Assembly (NCBI GenBank): GCA_963710665.1
Contig: CAVQBC010000003.1
Span: 744,001-808,000, forward strand
DNA length: 64,000 nucleotides
Origin: CAVQBC01 sp963710665
GTDB taxonomy: Bacteria > Actinomycetota > Thermoleophilia > Solirubrobacterales > Solirubrobacteraceae
Direction: 5' to 3'
How positions within the stretch are numbered: the stretch's first letter is position 1; the number at the start of each line of letters is the position of its first letter. The notes under the pieces are model-generated. The model was not told where the DNA came from. It searched no databases and saw only the letters and a list, made by a program, of their open reading frames with translations. Below, piece after piece: positions 26,172-33,635 of this stretch. Made by a program: the position numbers and the translations under genes.

Positions 26172-26893
26172 AGCGCGTCGAGCTCCTCGCGGCCGATCGC
26201 CCCGGTGTGCAGCGCGGTGGCGACGAGGACGCCAGCCGCACCCGCGTCGCGCAGGGCCCGCAGGTCGGCCGCGTCGCGCACGCCGCCGCCGGCCAGCAGC
26301 GCGAGCTCGCCGAAGCGCTCGCGCAGGCGGGCGATCAGGTCGAGGTCCGGTCCCTCGCCGGAGCCGACCCGCGCCAGGTCGAGCACGATCACCTCGCGCG
26401 CGCCCGCGGCGGCCAGCAGGGCGAGCGCCTCGGGCGGGTCGAGCGCGGCCAGCCCGGGGTCGGGCGAGAGCACGCGGCCGGCGCGCAGGTCGAGGCTGAG
26501 CACGGGCGGGCTCGGAGGAAGCGCCGCGCACAGGCGCTCGTAGACCGCGGCGCCGGCGAGCGTCTCGGTGCCGACGACGACGCGCTCGACCCCGAGCCCG
26601 AGCAGCCGGCGGGCCTCGCCGGGCCGGCTCGTCCCCGCGTCGAGCAGCACGCGCCCCTCGCGGGCCAGCGCGGCGACGGCGTCGTGGTGGCCGTCCCGGC
26701 CGGCGATCGCGTCGAGGTCGGCGACGTAGAGCTCGTCGAGCCCGAGCCGGGCGCGGAACGCGCGCGCGACGCCCAGCGGGTCGGCCCCGGCGGCGATGCG
26801 GCTGTCCTGGAGCGCGCGGTAGCGTTCCCGCTCCCCGCGGACGGCGTGGACCACCCGGCCGCCCGCGAGATCCATGACTGCGATCACGCGCAC
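26168..26893 (-). CDS. HisA-like TIM-barrel protein of H4MPT clusters
   Basis: A 241-aa protein related to phosphoribosylformimino-AICAR isomerase HisA. It starts VRVIAVMDLAGGRVVHAVRG, has LDELYVADLDAIAG near residue 50 and the phosphate-binding ALLAGGGVRDAADLRALRDA near 200. It is outside any histidine operon. HisA-like proteins recur next to H4MPT genes in methylotrophs and methanogens, so it probably acts on a ribosyl or phosphate intermediate of cofactor synthesis. GTG 26893 or GTG 26887 may be the start. It converges on the ATP-grasp gene and is divergent from the next gene over 30 bp. Confidence 0.75.
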   Translation of the reverse strand: MRVIAVMDLAGGRVVHAVRGERERYRALQDSRIAAGADPLGVARAFRARLGLDELYVADLDAIAGRDGHHDAVAALAREGRVLLDAGTSRPGEARRLLGLGVERVVVGTETLAGAAVYERLCAALPPSPPVLSLDLRAGRVLSPDPGLAALDPPEALALLAAAGAREVIVLDLARVGSGEGPDLDLIARLRERFGELALLAGGGVRDAADLRALRDAGAAGVLVATALHTGAIGREELDAL

Positions 26894-26923
26894 GCGGCGA
26901 ATCCTGGCAGCGGGGCGGCCGGC

Positions 26924-27940
26924 ATGACCGGGGTGCTCGGCCTCGACGTCGGCGGCGCCAACACCAAGGCGGCGTGGGCTGGCGCGGGGCCGCTGCGGAC
27001 GGTCTCGCGGCCGTTCGAGGTCTGGCGCGATCGCGAGGCGCTCGCCGGGGTGCTGCGCGAGGTCGCGGCGGCGGTCGGCGACGGCGCGCCCGCGGCCGTC
27101 GGGCTGACGATGACCGCGGAGCTCTCCGACGCCTTCGCGACCAAGCGCGAGGGCGTGGGCTTCGTGCTCGGCGCGGCCGAGGCCGCCTTCGGGGACGCGC
27201 CGCTGCTGGCGCTCACCACGGCGGGCGAGTTGGTCTCCCCGACGGCGGCGCGGGAGCGCCCGCTCGAGCTCGCCGCCGCGAACTGGGTGGCGAGTGCGCT
27301 CGCCGTCGCGCGCGCCTACGACGACGCGCTGATGATCGACGTCGGGAGCACCACCGCCGACGTCATCCCGATCGCCGCGGGGCGCGTGGCGGCGCGCGGG
27401 CGGACCGACCTCGACCGGCTCCTGGCCGGCGAGCTGGTCTATACCGGCGCGCTGCGCACGAACGCCGCGGCGATCGCGCCCGCGGTCCCCGTCCGCGGGG
27501 GATCGTGCCCGGTCGCGGCCGAGCTGTTCGCGATCGCCGCCGACGTGCACCTCGTGCTCGGCCACCTCGCGCCGGACGCCTACACGTGCCCCACGCCGGA
27601 CGGCCGCGCCGCAACCGCGGAGCGCTCGCGCGAGCGCCTCGCCCGGCTCGTGTGCGCGGACCTCGAGCAGCTGGCGCCCGGCGAGGTCGACGCGATCGCG
27701 GCGTTCCTGCACGACGCGCAGGTGCGGCGGATCGAGGCCGCCGTCCGCGCGGTCGCGGCCCGCTTCCCGGGCGGGCGCGCCGGCGTCGTACTGCTCGGCG
27801 AGGGGGCGTTCCTCGGCCGCGCGGCGATCGACCGGCTGGGCCTCGAGGAGGTCGAGCCGCCTGCCGAGCTGGGCGCCGGCGGCGGTCCGGCGGCCGCGCT
27901 CGCCCGGCTGGTGGCCGACCGCCTCGCTACGGCGTGCTGA
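26924..27940 (+). CDS. H4MPT-linked C1 pathway protein (hydantoinase-like, MfnF candidate)
   Basis: A 338-aa protein of the family annotated as probable H4MPT-linked C1 transfer pathway protein, with an actin-like/hydantoinase A fold. It has GLDVGGANTKAAW at residues 6-18, LALTTAGELVSP, and MIDVGSTTADVIPI near residue 140. The methanogen enzyme MfnF, which couples the furan to the tyramine part of methanofuran, belongs to this group as far as I recall, so MfnF-like is the best guess. It overlaps the following kinase gene by 7 bp, and that kinase resembles MfnE. Confidence 0.8.
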   Translation: MTGVLGLDVGGANTKAAWAGAGPLRTVSRPFEVWRDREALAGVLREVAAAVGDGAPAAVGLTMTAELSDAFATKREGVGFVLGAAEAAFGDAPLLALTTAGELVSPTAARERPLELAAANWVASALAVARAYDDALMIDVGSTTADVIPIAAGRVAARGRTDLDRLLAGELVYTGALRTNAAAIAPAVPVRGGSCPVAAELFAIAADVHLVLGHLAPDAYTCPTPDGRAATAERSRERLARLVCADLEQLAPGEVDAIAAFLHDAQVRRIEAAVRAVAARFPGGRAGVVLLGEGAFLGRAAIDRLGLEEVEPPAELGAGGGPAAALARLVADRLATAC

Positions 27941-28599
27941 GCGTCGTCAAGGTCGGCGGCGGGATCGGGCGAGTGGGTGGCGACGACGCGCTGCGAGCGC
28001 TGTGCCGCGCGCTCGGGGAGGCCGCGCGGACCGAGGCGCTGCTCGTCGTGCCGGGCGGCGGGGCCTTCGCCGACGTCGTGCGCGACCACGACCGGCGGTT
28101 CACGCTCGGCGACGCGACCGCGCACCGCCTGTCGATCCTCGCCATGGACCAGTTCGGCGGCGTGCTCGCGGCGCTGATCCCCGGCGCGGAGGCGACCACG
28201 CGGCTCGAGGACGCTCGCCGCGGGCGCCCGGCCGTCCTGCTCCCGGCGGAGCTCCTGCTGCGCGAGGATCCGCTGCCGGCGAGCTGGGAGGTCACGTCGG
28301 ACTCGATCGCGGCGTGGGTCGCGGGTGCCGCGGGCGCCGGCCGCGTCGTCCTGGTCAAGGCCGTCGACGGGCTGCACGCCGAGTGGCCTCCCGACGGGCC
28401 GCCGCTGACGCGGCTCGGCGTGGACGAGCTCGCCGCGCTGCGCGCCGCCGGACAGGCGGCGGGGGTCGACGCCCACTTCCCGGCCGCGCTGCGGGCGTCG
28501 GGGGTCGACGCGTGGGTGGTCGACGGGCGCGAACCGGACCGGGTGCTCGCGCTGCTGCGGGAGGGGCGGGCGACGGGGACGCTGATCGAACGCGCTTGA
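27934..28599 (+). CDS. Amino-acid-kinase-family protein, MfnE-like
   Basis: A 221-aa protein with the amino acid kinase fold: VVKVGGGIGRVGG at the N-terminus, VVPGGGAFADVVRDHDRRFT near residue 40 and VLVKAVDGLHAEWP near 140. Methanogen MfnE, which phosphorylates the aminomethylfuran phosphate during methanofuran synthesis, is a member of this fold family. The MfnF-like gene directly upstream (GTG 27934 overlaps its stop) and mfnB downstream support that role. The alternative is a general small-molecule kinase. It converges on mfnB with 10 bp between stops. Confidence 0.77.
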   Translation: MLSVVKVGGGIGRVGGDDALRALCRALGEAARTEALLVVPGGGAFADVVRDHDRRFTLGDATAHRLSILAMDQFGGVLAALIPGAEATTRLEDARRGRPAVLLPAELLLREDPLPASWEVTSDSIAAWVAGAAGAGRVVLVKAVDGLHAEWPPDGPPLTRLGVDELAALRAAGQAAGVDAHFPAALRASGVDAWVVDGREPDRVLALLREGRATGTLIERA

Positions 28600-28609
28600 G
28601 CGCGCCGGC

Positions 28610-29314
28610 TCAGACGAGGCAGGCGCCGCGCAGGCGCTGCACGCGCCCGGCGTCCACGGTGCCGTCGCGCTCGCCCGCCCGGCAGGCCGCCGAGCGCACC
28701 CCGGCGATGTCGGCACCGCTCGCCGCCAGCTCCGGGAGGTCCTCGAGGCGCAGGCTGCCCGCCAGCGCGATCTCGAGCCCCGCGTCGTGTGCCTCGCCGA
28801 CGAGGTCCGCGAGCGCGCCGGGCGCGAGCCACGCGGCCAGGCCGCGACCGTCCTTGACGGCGGTGTCGAGCAGGCACACCCCGGCGCCGGACGCCGCCGC
28901 CGCGCGGACCAGCAGCCCGGGCGGGAGCGGCCCGCTCGGCACGCGCTCGGCATCCGCGTACGTGCCGGCGACGAGGGTCGCCTCGTCCCCGACCGCGTCG
29001 CGCACCGCGCGCAGCAGCGCGACCGCGGCGTCGAGCCCGGAGGAGGCCCACAGCCCCACCTTCACGTACGCGGCGCCGGCGCGGGCGGCGCCGAGCGCGG
29101 CGAGCGCCGCGGTGCCCGGGAGGTCCGGGAGGTCCCCGATCGCCGCGCTGACCGGGAGCTCCGCCGGGACCGCGGCGCGGACCGCGGCGATCGTCGCCGG
29201 CGCGGGCGCGCCGAGCGCTCCCTCGGCCGGGTTCTTGACGTCGACGATGTCGGCGCCGCCCTCGACGGCGGCGCGCGCCTCGCCGGCGTCGGCGACGCTC
29301 ACGAGGAGTCGCAT
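28610..29314 (-). CDS. mfnB: 4-HFC-P synthase MfnB
   Basis: A 234-aa TIM-barrel enzyme, (5-formylfuran-3-yl)methyl phosphate synthase, which makes the furan of methanofuran from two glyceraldehyde-3-phosphate molecules. It matches methanogen MfnB throughout: GGADIVDVKNPAEGALGAP near residue 20 (Schiff-base lysine), GAAYVKVGLW, VCLLDTAVKDG and IALAGSLRLEDL, ending with GADIAGVRSAACRAGERDG. ATG 29314 lies inside the end of the RFAP synthase gene (16-bp overlap). Its presence shows the organism can make a furan-type C1 carrier. Confidence 0.92.
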   Translation of the reverse strand: MRLLVSVADAGEARAAVEGGADIVDVKNPAEGALGAPAPATIAAVRAAVPAELPVSAAIGDLPDLPGTAALAALGAARAGAAYVKVGLWASSGLDAAVALLRAVRDAVGDEATLVAGTYADAERVPSGPLPPGLLVRAAAASGAGVCLLDTAVKDGRGLAAWLAPGALADLVGEAHDAGLEIALAGSLRLEDLPELAASGADIAGVRSAACRAGERDGTVDAGRVQRLRGACLV

Positions 29315-30303
29315 CCCCGCGCCTCCTCCACCCGCGCGCCGGCGTTCTCGAAGCGCACCACCTCGAGGCGGGTGCCGGCGTCGAGCTGCGGGGCCATGCG
29401 GGCGGCGAGCGCGCGCGCGTCCGCCTCGCTGCCGACGACGCCGTAGACGGCCGGACCCCAGGAGGTCTGCCCGGCGCCGGCCGCCCCGTGCTCGAGCAGC
29501 GCCGCCACGAGCGGCGCGGCGAGCGGGTGGAAGACGCCGCCCTGGACCTCGGCGAACGACTCGCCCACCAGCCGCTGGATGCGGGTCAGCGCCGCCCCGA
29601 ACTCCTCGACGTCGTCCTCGATCAGCCCCGGCAGGATCGAGGTCAGCGTCAGCTGGGAGATCAGCGCGGCGCGCTCGCGCGCGGGCACCAGGTGGCGGAA
29701 CGCCTCCTCCTCGGCGGCGCCCGAGAGGCCGGGCTCCGTGCCGGGGACGATCAGCACGCAGCGCCACGCCTCGGGGACGGGATGGCGCGCCAGCAGCGGC
29801 GCGGGCGGGGCCGCGTGCTCGCGCAGGCCGCCCTCGACCACGAGCCCCCCGAGCGCGAACGTCCACAGCCCGACGGCGGACCGGGCGCCGCGCCCCGCCG
29901 CGCGGGCGAGCTCGCCGGGACCGTGCGCCCGGCCGTGCATCGCCGTGAGCGCGCGTGCCACCGCGAGCGCGAGCTTCGTGCCGGAGCCCAGGCCGACGTG
30001 CCCGGGGATCGCCTCGAGCACCCGCAGGTGCGCGCCGCCCGGCAGTCCCAGCGCGTCCACGCAGCGGCGCGCGAACTCGAGCGCGCGATCCGCGCTCGGC
30101 CCGTCGGCGGTGAGCTCCGCCGCCGGCGTGGCCTCGAGCACGACCGCGGGGCGGTCGACCGCCACGCCGAGCCCGCCGAACCGGCGGGCGCCGCCGCTCG
30201 CGACGTCGAGCATCCCGAGGTGCAGGCGCGCGGGCGCCTCGATGCGGACGCCGGCGGTTCGCTCGCCCGCCGGCGGCTCGCGCGTTCCGGCGGGGCGCGT
30301 CAC
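29299..30303 (-). CDS. mptG: Beta-ribofuranosylaminobenzene 5'-phosphate synthase
   Basis: A 334-aa GHMP-kinase-fold enzyme catalysing the committed step of H4MPT synthesis, condensing 4-aminobenzoate or 4-hydroxybenzoate with PRPP. It has APARLHLGMLDV near residue 24, VGLGSGTKLALAVARALTAM near 105, and GQTSWGPAVYGVV near residue 285, all typical. The GTG start at 30303 overlaps the DUF447 stop (GTGA). Together with fae and mch it is a good marker for true H4MPT, rather than tetrahydrofolate, use. It lies in one leftward unit with DUF447 and mfnB. Confidence 0.92.
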   Translation of the reverse strand: MTRPAGTREPPAGERTAGVRIEAPARLHLGMLDVASGGARRFGGLGVAVDRPAVVLEATPAAELTADGPSADRALEFARRCVDALGLPGGAHLRVLEAIPGHVGLGSGTKLALAVARALTAMHGRAHGPGELARAAGRGARSAVGLWTFALGGLVVEGGLREHAAPPAPLLARHPVPEAWRCVLIVPGTEPGLSGAAEEEAFRHLVPARERAALISQLTLTSILPGLIEDDVEEFGAALTRIQRLVGESFAEVQGGVFHPLAAPLVAALLEHGAAGAGQTSWGPAVYGVVGSEADARALAARMAPQLDAGTRLEVVRFENAGARVEEARGCDSS

Positions 30304-30899
30304 GGCGCCCCCACCGCGGCCGCGACGCGCCCGCGAACAAAGGCCATCGCCTCGCGCTCGCGCGGCCCGGCGGTCTTGTCGACCACGACCTGCAGGCGCC
30401 CGAGCTCCGCGCGGATCTCGTCGTGGGGCAGCAGGCGGGTGCGGGAGGCGAGAATCGACGCCTCGAGGACCGCGAGGGCGGCCCGGCTGAGCCCCAGGAA
30501 CTCGCGCCCGGTGCCGCGACCGACGACGCGGGTCTCGATCCGCGCGCGCCGCCCGCTGTCGTCGATCGACACGACCTCCACCTCGCGCCACGAGCAGGCG
30601 TCCGCGATCACGGCGCCGTCGATCGCGGCAGCCGCGCGCGTCTCGGGATGGGGATCGGCGAGCGCCGCCTGCACGAACAACAGGATGTCGTCGGTGAGGT
30701 TGACGACGGCCGCGCCGCCCTCGCGGAGGTTGCGCAGCGTGCGCGTCCCGCGGTAGGGCTTGATCGCGATCCGCTCCTCGCCCCACTCCACTCCCATCGC
30801 GCCGCAGTTGACGCTGCGGTCGGGATTGAGCGTCGTCACCACGGTCTCGAGGATCGGTGATGCGAGCTGGTCATCGGGGCGGGGGCTCACCTCCCTCAA
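30300..30899 (-). CDS. DUF447 domain protein (FMN-binding split-barrel type)
   Basis: A 199-aa protein of the DUF447 family found with methanofuran and H4MPT genes in methanogens and methylotrophs. It starts with ILETVVTTLNPDRSVNCGAM, has RTLRNLREGGAAVVNLTDD near residue 55, and the split-barrel fold is known to bind flavin in relatives. A flavin-dependent reduction in cofactor synthesis is possible but not shown. Start choice is unclear: TTG 30899 gives the full frame, GTG 30890 lies within the GGAGGTGA sequence. It heads the leftward DUF447-mptG-mfnB unit. Confidence 0.75.
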   Translation of the reverse strand: MREVSPRPDDQLASPILETVVTTLNPDRSVNCGAMGVEWGEERIAIKPYRGTRTLRNLREGGAAVVNLTDDILLFVQAALADPHPETRAAAAIDGAVIADACSWREVEVVSIDDSGRRARIETRVVGRGTGREFLGLSRAALAVLEASILASRTRLLPHDEIRAELGRLQVVVDKTAGPREREAMAFVRGRVAAAVGAP

Positions 30900-30923
30900 G
30901 GGGACGAGAGTCTAGTCCCGCGC

Positions 30924-30948
30924 GCCCCCGGGCCCGGTGCCCGGGGGC
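30924..30948 (-). terminator. GC hairpin after the sulfite oxidase gene
   Basis: A perfect 10-bp stem GCCCCCGGGC (30924-30933) / GCCCGGGGGC (30939-30948) with a 5-base loop sits 11 bp past the sulfite oxidase stop and 25 bp before the DUF447 start. It likely separates the two leftward transcripts. No U-tract follows. Confidence 0.55.
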
Positions 30949-30958
30949 CCGCCCCGAT

Positions 30959-32059
30959 CTAGGCGGGGTCGACCGTCGCCGTGACCCGGTGGACGGCGTT
31001 GCAGGCGTAGCCGCCGAGGTTCCAGTCGGCCTCGGCGTCGAGCGGCTGGCAGTTGCCGTCGGCGTCGGTGGCCCGCACGCACAGCTCGTACTCGCCGGGC
31101 TTGGCGTCCCAGGGCGCCGTCCAGCCCACCCAGGCGTAGCGGTCGGGCTGGGGGCCGAGCTCGGCGTCGGCCCAGGTCTCGCCGCCGTCGGTGCTGACCT
31201 CGACGCGGGCGATCGGCGCGAAGCCCGACCACGCGCGGCCCTCCAGGGTGGTGGGGCCCGGCGGCACGGAGCGGTGGCGCGTCATGAAGTCCGGGACGCC
31301 CGGCGGGATCATCAGGGAGCGCGGGCGCATGCGGTTGAGCGCCTCGCCGGGCTCGTCGGCCTCCTGGCGCAGGCGGTAGGCGTAGGACTGCTGGTAGCCG
31401 TCGTACGGCGTGTCGATCGCCTCGATGGAGGCCAGCCACTTCACGCTCGTCATGCCGTACCAGCCCGGCACGAGCAGCCGCAGCGGGAAGCCGTGCTGCG
31501 GTGGCAGCGGGCCGCCGTTGACGGCGTAGGCGAGCATGACCTCCTCGCGGAACGCCTCGTCGAGCGTGAGGCTTCGCTCGTACAGCTGCTTGACATTGTT
31601 CTCGACACCCTTGTCGAGTCCGGTAAACAGAACCTCGACAACCTCGTCACGCAGACCGGCCTCCTCGAGCAGCGAGGAGAGGCGCACGCCGGTCCACTCG
31701 GCGTTGCCCACCGCCTCGACGCCCCAGGGCTGGCTGATCGCCCGCGGCGACATGTTCATCCGGCCGTTGCCGGCGCACTCCATCGTGACCGCGCGCGTGA
31801 CCGAGGGCCGGCTGCGCAGGTCGTCCATCGTCAGGCGCAGCGGGCGCTCGACGAGCCCGCCGATCTCGAGCGCCCAGGTGGACATGTCGACCTGCGGGAC
31901 GTCGTAGTGGGTGAGGAGGTAGTGGAGCCCCACGGGCGTCACGGAGTACCGCAGGGCCTCCAGCAGGAACCCGTGGTTCCGGGTGGCGAGCCCGAGCTCC
32001 TCGGGGGTCAGTGGCGGTGTGGTGGCCGAGCCGGGCTCGGCGGTGTCGAGCGACGACAA
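30959..32059 (-). CDS. Sulfite oxidase-family molybdopterin protein
   Basis: A 366-aa molybdenum enzyme of the sulfite oxidase family. The Mo-cofactor domain (about 30-230) has the molybdenum-ligating cysteine in VTMECAGNGRMNMSP and PLPPQHGFPLRLLVPGWYG. The C-terminal dimerisation domain (about 245-366) has RVEVSTDGGETWADAEL. TTG 32059 is preferred because GGAGG lies 6 bases upstream; the frame is open to 32122 without family sequence. No signal peptide or twin-arginine motif is present, so it should be cytosolic. Beside sfnG and the C1 pathway, oxidation of sulfite from methylated sulfur compounds to sulfate is the likely job. Confidence 0.87.
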   Translation of the reverse strand: MSSLDTAEPGSATTPPLTPEELGLATRNHGFLLEALRYSVTPVGLHYLLTHYDVPQVDMSTWALEIGGLVERPLRLTMDDLRSRPSVTRAVTMECAGNGRMNMSPRAISQPWGVEAVGNAEWTGVRLSSLLEEAGLRDEVVEVLFTGLDKGVENNVKQLYERSLTLDEAFREEVMLAYAVNGGPLPPQHGFPLRLLVPGWYGMTSVKWLASIEAIDTPYDGYQQSYAYRLRQEADEPGEALNRMRPRSLMIPPGVPDFMTRHRSVPPGPTTLEGRAWSGFAPIARVEVSTDGGETWADAELGPQPDRYAWVGWTAPWDAKPGEYELCVRATDADGNCQPLDAEADWNLGGYACNAVHRVTATVDPA

Positions 32060-32121
32060 CCCGTTCCTCCGTTCGTGCGTAGGGCGACCCGCACGGTACC
32101 ACGAGACCCCCAGGACGTCCA

Positions 32122-32150
32122 TTGACTTGTCCAGGGGTGTCGCCTAAACT
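32122..32150 (+). promoter_or_regulatory. Promoter of the amiS-like gene
   Basis: TTGACT (32122-32127) and TAAACT (32145-32150) are exactly 17 bp apart, the best vegetative promoter match I found in the window. Transcription would start near 32157, about 114 nt before the ATG at 32271. Confidence 0.65.
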
Positions 32151-32156
32151 GCGCAC

Positions 32157-32270
32157 CGTCCTGGAGGGGGATGAGGTCCTACCGCGCGAGCCTGCTCGTC
32201 CGGGGGGTGGATCCGGCTTCTCCGTTGCCGGCCGACCGCAAGGGTCGCGACACGAGGTTGAGGTGATCCC
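32157..32270 (+). promoter_or_regulatory. Structured 5' leader of the amiS-like gene
   Basis: The predicted 114-nt leader can form three consecutive hairpins: CGAG/CTCG around 32187-32198, CCGGC/GCCGG at about 32214-32232, and CGACC/GGTCG closing a GCAAG loop at about 32233-32247. These are followed by GAGGTGATCCC, a near-perfect ribosome-binding site, just before the ATG. It matches no riboswitch class I know. A cis-regulatory RNA is possible, though GC-rich leaders fold easily by chance. Confidence 0.35.
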
Positions 32271-32930
32271 ATGGGATATGCCGTCCTGCTGATGATCGGT
32301 GGCACGCTCTTCGTGAATGGTCTGTCCGTACTCGGGGTGGCCGACGGCAAGGGAGTCGCCGTCTACAACATCTTCACCGGCATCCTCGCGACGGTCACGC
32401 CGTTCTACCTCCTCACGCAGGTCAAGGGCGCTGATGCGACGGCGTTCGACACGGTCCTGGCCGTCGCCCCGATGTGGCTGTTCGCGCTGACCTTCCTGTG
32501 GGTCGGCATCAACGCGCTGACCGGGCACAACCCGACCGGCGTGGGCTGGTACTGCCTGTGGGTGGCGTTCCTGGCGGTCGGGTTCTCGCTCGTGAACTTC
32601 ATCCGCTTCGACGCCGTGCCCGAGGGCATCATCTGGCTGAACTGGGCCTTCCTGTGGGGTCTCTTCTGGGCGCTGCTGGCGCTCGGCCAGACCCGGCTCG
32701 CCACGTTCACCGGTTGGGTGGCGGTGATCCAGTCGGTGTGGACGGTGACGCTGCAGGCCTTCCTCGCGATGGTCGGCGGCTGGGCGGACGTGCCCGACTG
32801 GGTCTTCGTCGCCCTGACGGCGGTCACGGTCGCGCTCGCGCTCGTCCTGGCGGCGCGCTCGCGCCCCGAGGAGGCCGTCGTGGACAACCGGCGGCTGGCC
32901 GACTCGCACGTCTCCGTCGCCGCTCCCTGA
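32271..32930 (+). CDS. AmiS/UreI family amide or urea channel
   Basis: A 219-aa inner-membrane protein of the AmiS/UreI family, six hydrophobic segments, transporting short amides or urea. Family features are GGTLFVNGLSVLG near the N-terminus, VYNIFTGIL, WVGINALTGHNPTGVGWYCLW in the middle and AFLWGLFWALLALGQ. ATG 32271 follows AGGTGATCCC. No amidase or urease is in the window, so the substrate may be formamide, acetamide, urea or another small neutral amide. It is followed by an XRE-cupin regulator and a GAF regulator that may control it. Confidence 0.88.
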   Translation: MGYAVLLMIGGTLFVNGLSVLGVADGKGVAVYNIFTGILATVTPFYLLTQVKGADATAFDTVLAVAPMWLFALTFLWVGINALTGHNPTGVGWYCLWVAFLAVGFSLVNFIRFDAVPEGIIWLNWAFLWGLFWALLALGQTRLATFTGWVAVIQSVWTVTLQAFLAMVGGWADVPDWVFVALTAVTVALALVLAARSRPEEAVVDNRRLADSHVSVAAP

Positions 32931-32980
32931 ACCGGCGGCCGATGGGAACCGCGCATCTTTCCGATGACCCGGAGGTCGCT

Positions 32981-32986
32981 TACAGT
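32981..32986 (+). promoter_or_regulatory. -10 element for a leaderless XRE-cupin gene
   Basis: TACAGT at 32981-32986 is followed by 9 bases and then GTG at 32996, the spacing expected for a transcript starting at or next to the start codon. No clear -35 element is seen, and no ribosome-binding site fits the GTG. Confidence 0.4.
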
Positions 32987-32995
32987 GTCCATCCA

Positions 32996-33619
32996 GTGGA
33001 CGAGCTCTTGACCGCGTTGGCTCGGAACCTCAGGCGTTATCGCACGCTGAGGGGTCTGTCGTCGTCGGAGGTGGCGCAGCGCTCGCAGATCGCGCGCGCC
33101 ACCCTGTCGGCGCTCGAGGCGGGGCGCGGCAACCCTACGCTCGACACCCTCTCGGCGATCGCCGGCGTCCTCGGCGTCGGCGTTCCCGAGCTCGTGGCGC
33201 CGGGCGCGAGCTCGACGATGGCGATCATCCGCGCCGGCGAGGAGGAGCGCGAAGAGGAGCGCTTCAGCTTCCGTCTGCTGCGGCGCTTCCGCGCCGGGCC
33301 GTGCGTGATCGACCTCTACGACCTCCGGGCCAAGGAGGGGGAGTCGCGGATGTCGCACGCCCACGGCGACAGCGTGCTCGCCCATGTCGTGGTCCACACG
33401 GGCAGCCTGAACGTCCGTGTGGACCCGGACGGCACCCAGGGCGGCGAGGCGAGCCTCGGTACCGGCGACTACCTCGCGTTCACCGCCGACGCGCCCCATG
33501 AGTTCACGGCCGTGGGCGGCGAGGTCCGGGGCACGCTGCTCATCCACTACCCGTCGGACCGGGAGCAGGCGCCCGTGCCGGCCGAGACGGCCCTGCTCCC
33601 CGCGCGGGCCCTCGAGTAG
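32996..33619 (+). CDS. XRE-family transcriptional regulator with C-terminal cupin
   Basis: A 207-aa regulator with a helix-turn-helix of the XRE type at residues about 5-60 (LARNLRRYRTLRGLSSSEVA, then RATLSALEAGRGNPT) and a cupin sensor domain at about 110-195 (SHAHGDSVLAHVVVHTGSL). The GTG at 32996 fits a leaderless transcript; an ATG at 32942 in the same frame would add 18 residues but lacks a ribosome-binding site. Such proteins bind a small ligand in the cupin and repress a neighbouring transport or catabolic gene. The amide channel 66 bp upstream is the likely target. Confidence 0.82.
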   Translation: MDELLTALARNLRRYRTLRGLSSSEVAQRSQIARATLSALEAGRGNPTLDTLSAIAGVLGVGVPELVAPGASSTMAIIRAGEEEREEERFSFRLLRRFRAGPCVIDLYDLRAKEGESRMSHAHGDSVLAHVVVHTGSLNVRVDPDGTQGGEASLGTGDYLAFTADAPHEFTAVGGEVRGTLLIHYPSDREQAPVPAETALLPARALE

Positions 33620-33635
33620 CGGGCGAGGGCATGCC

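Noticed and set aside
26168..26893. True histidine biosynthesis gene hisA
   Set aside because: No other his genes are near, and the gene lies among H4MPT and methanofuran genes, where HisA-like paralogues are known to occur.
30912..31439. A second minus-strand ORF overlapping the sulfite oxidase C-terminus
   Set aside because: Low-complexity Arg/Pro/Gly sequence in an alternative frame of a well-supported gene.
32157..32270. Guanidine or THF riboswitch in the amiS leader
   Set aside because: The conserved sequences of these classes are absent; only generic hairpins can be drawn.
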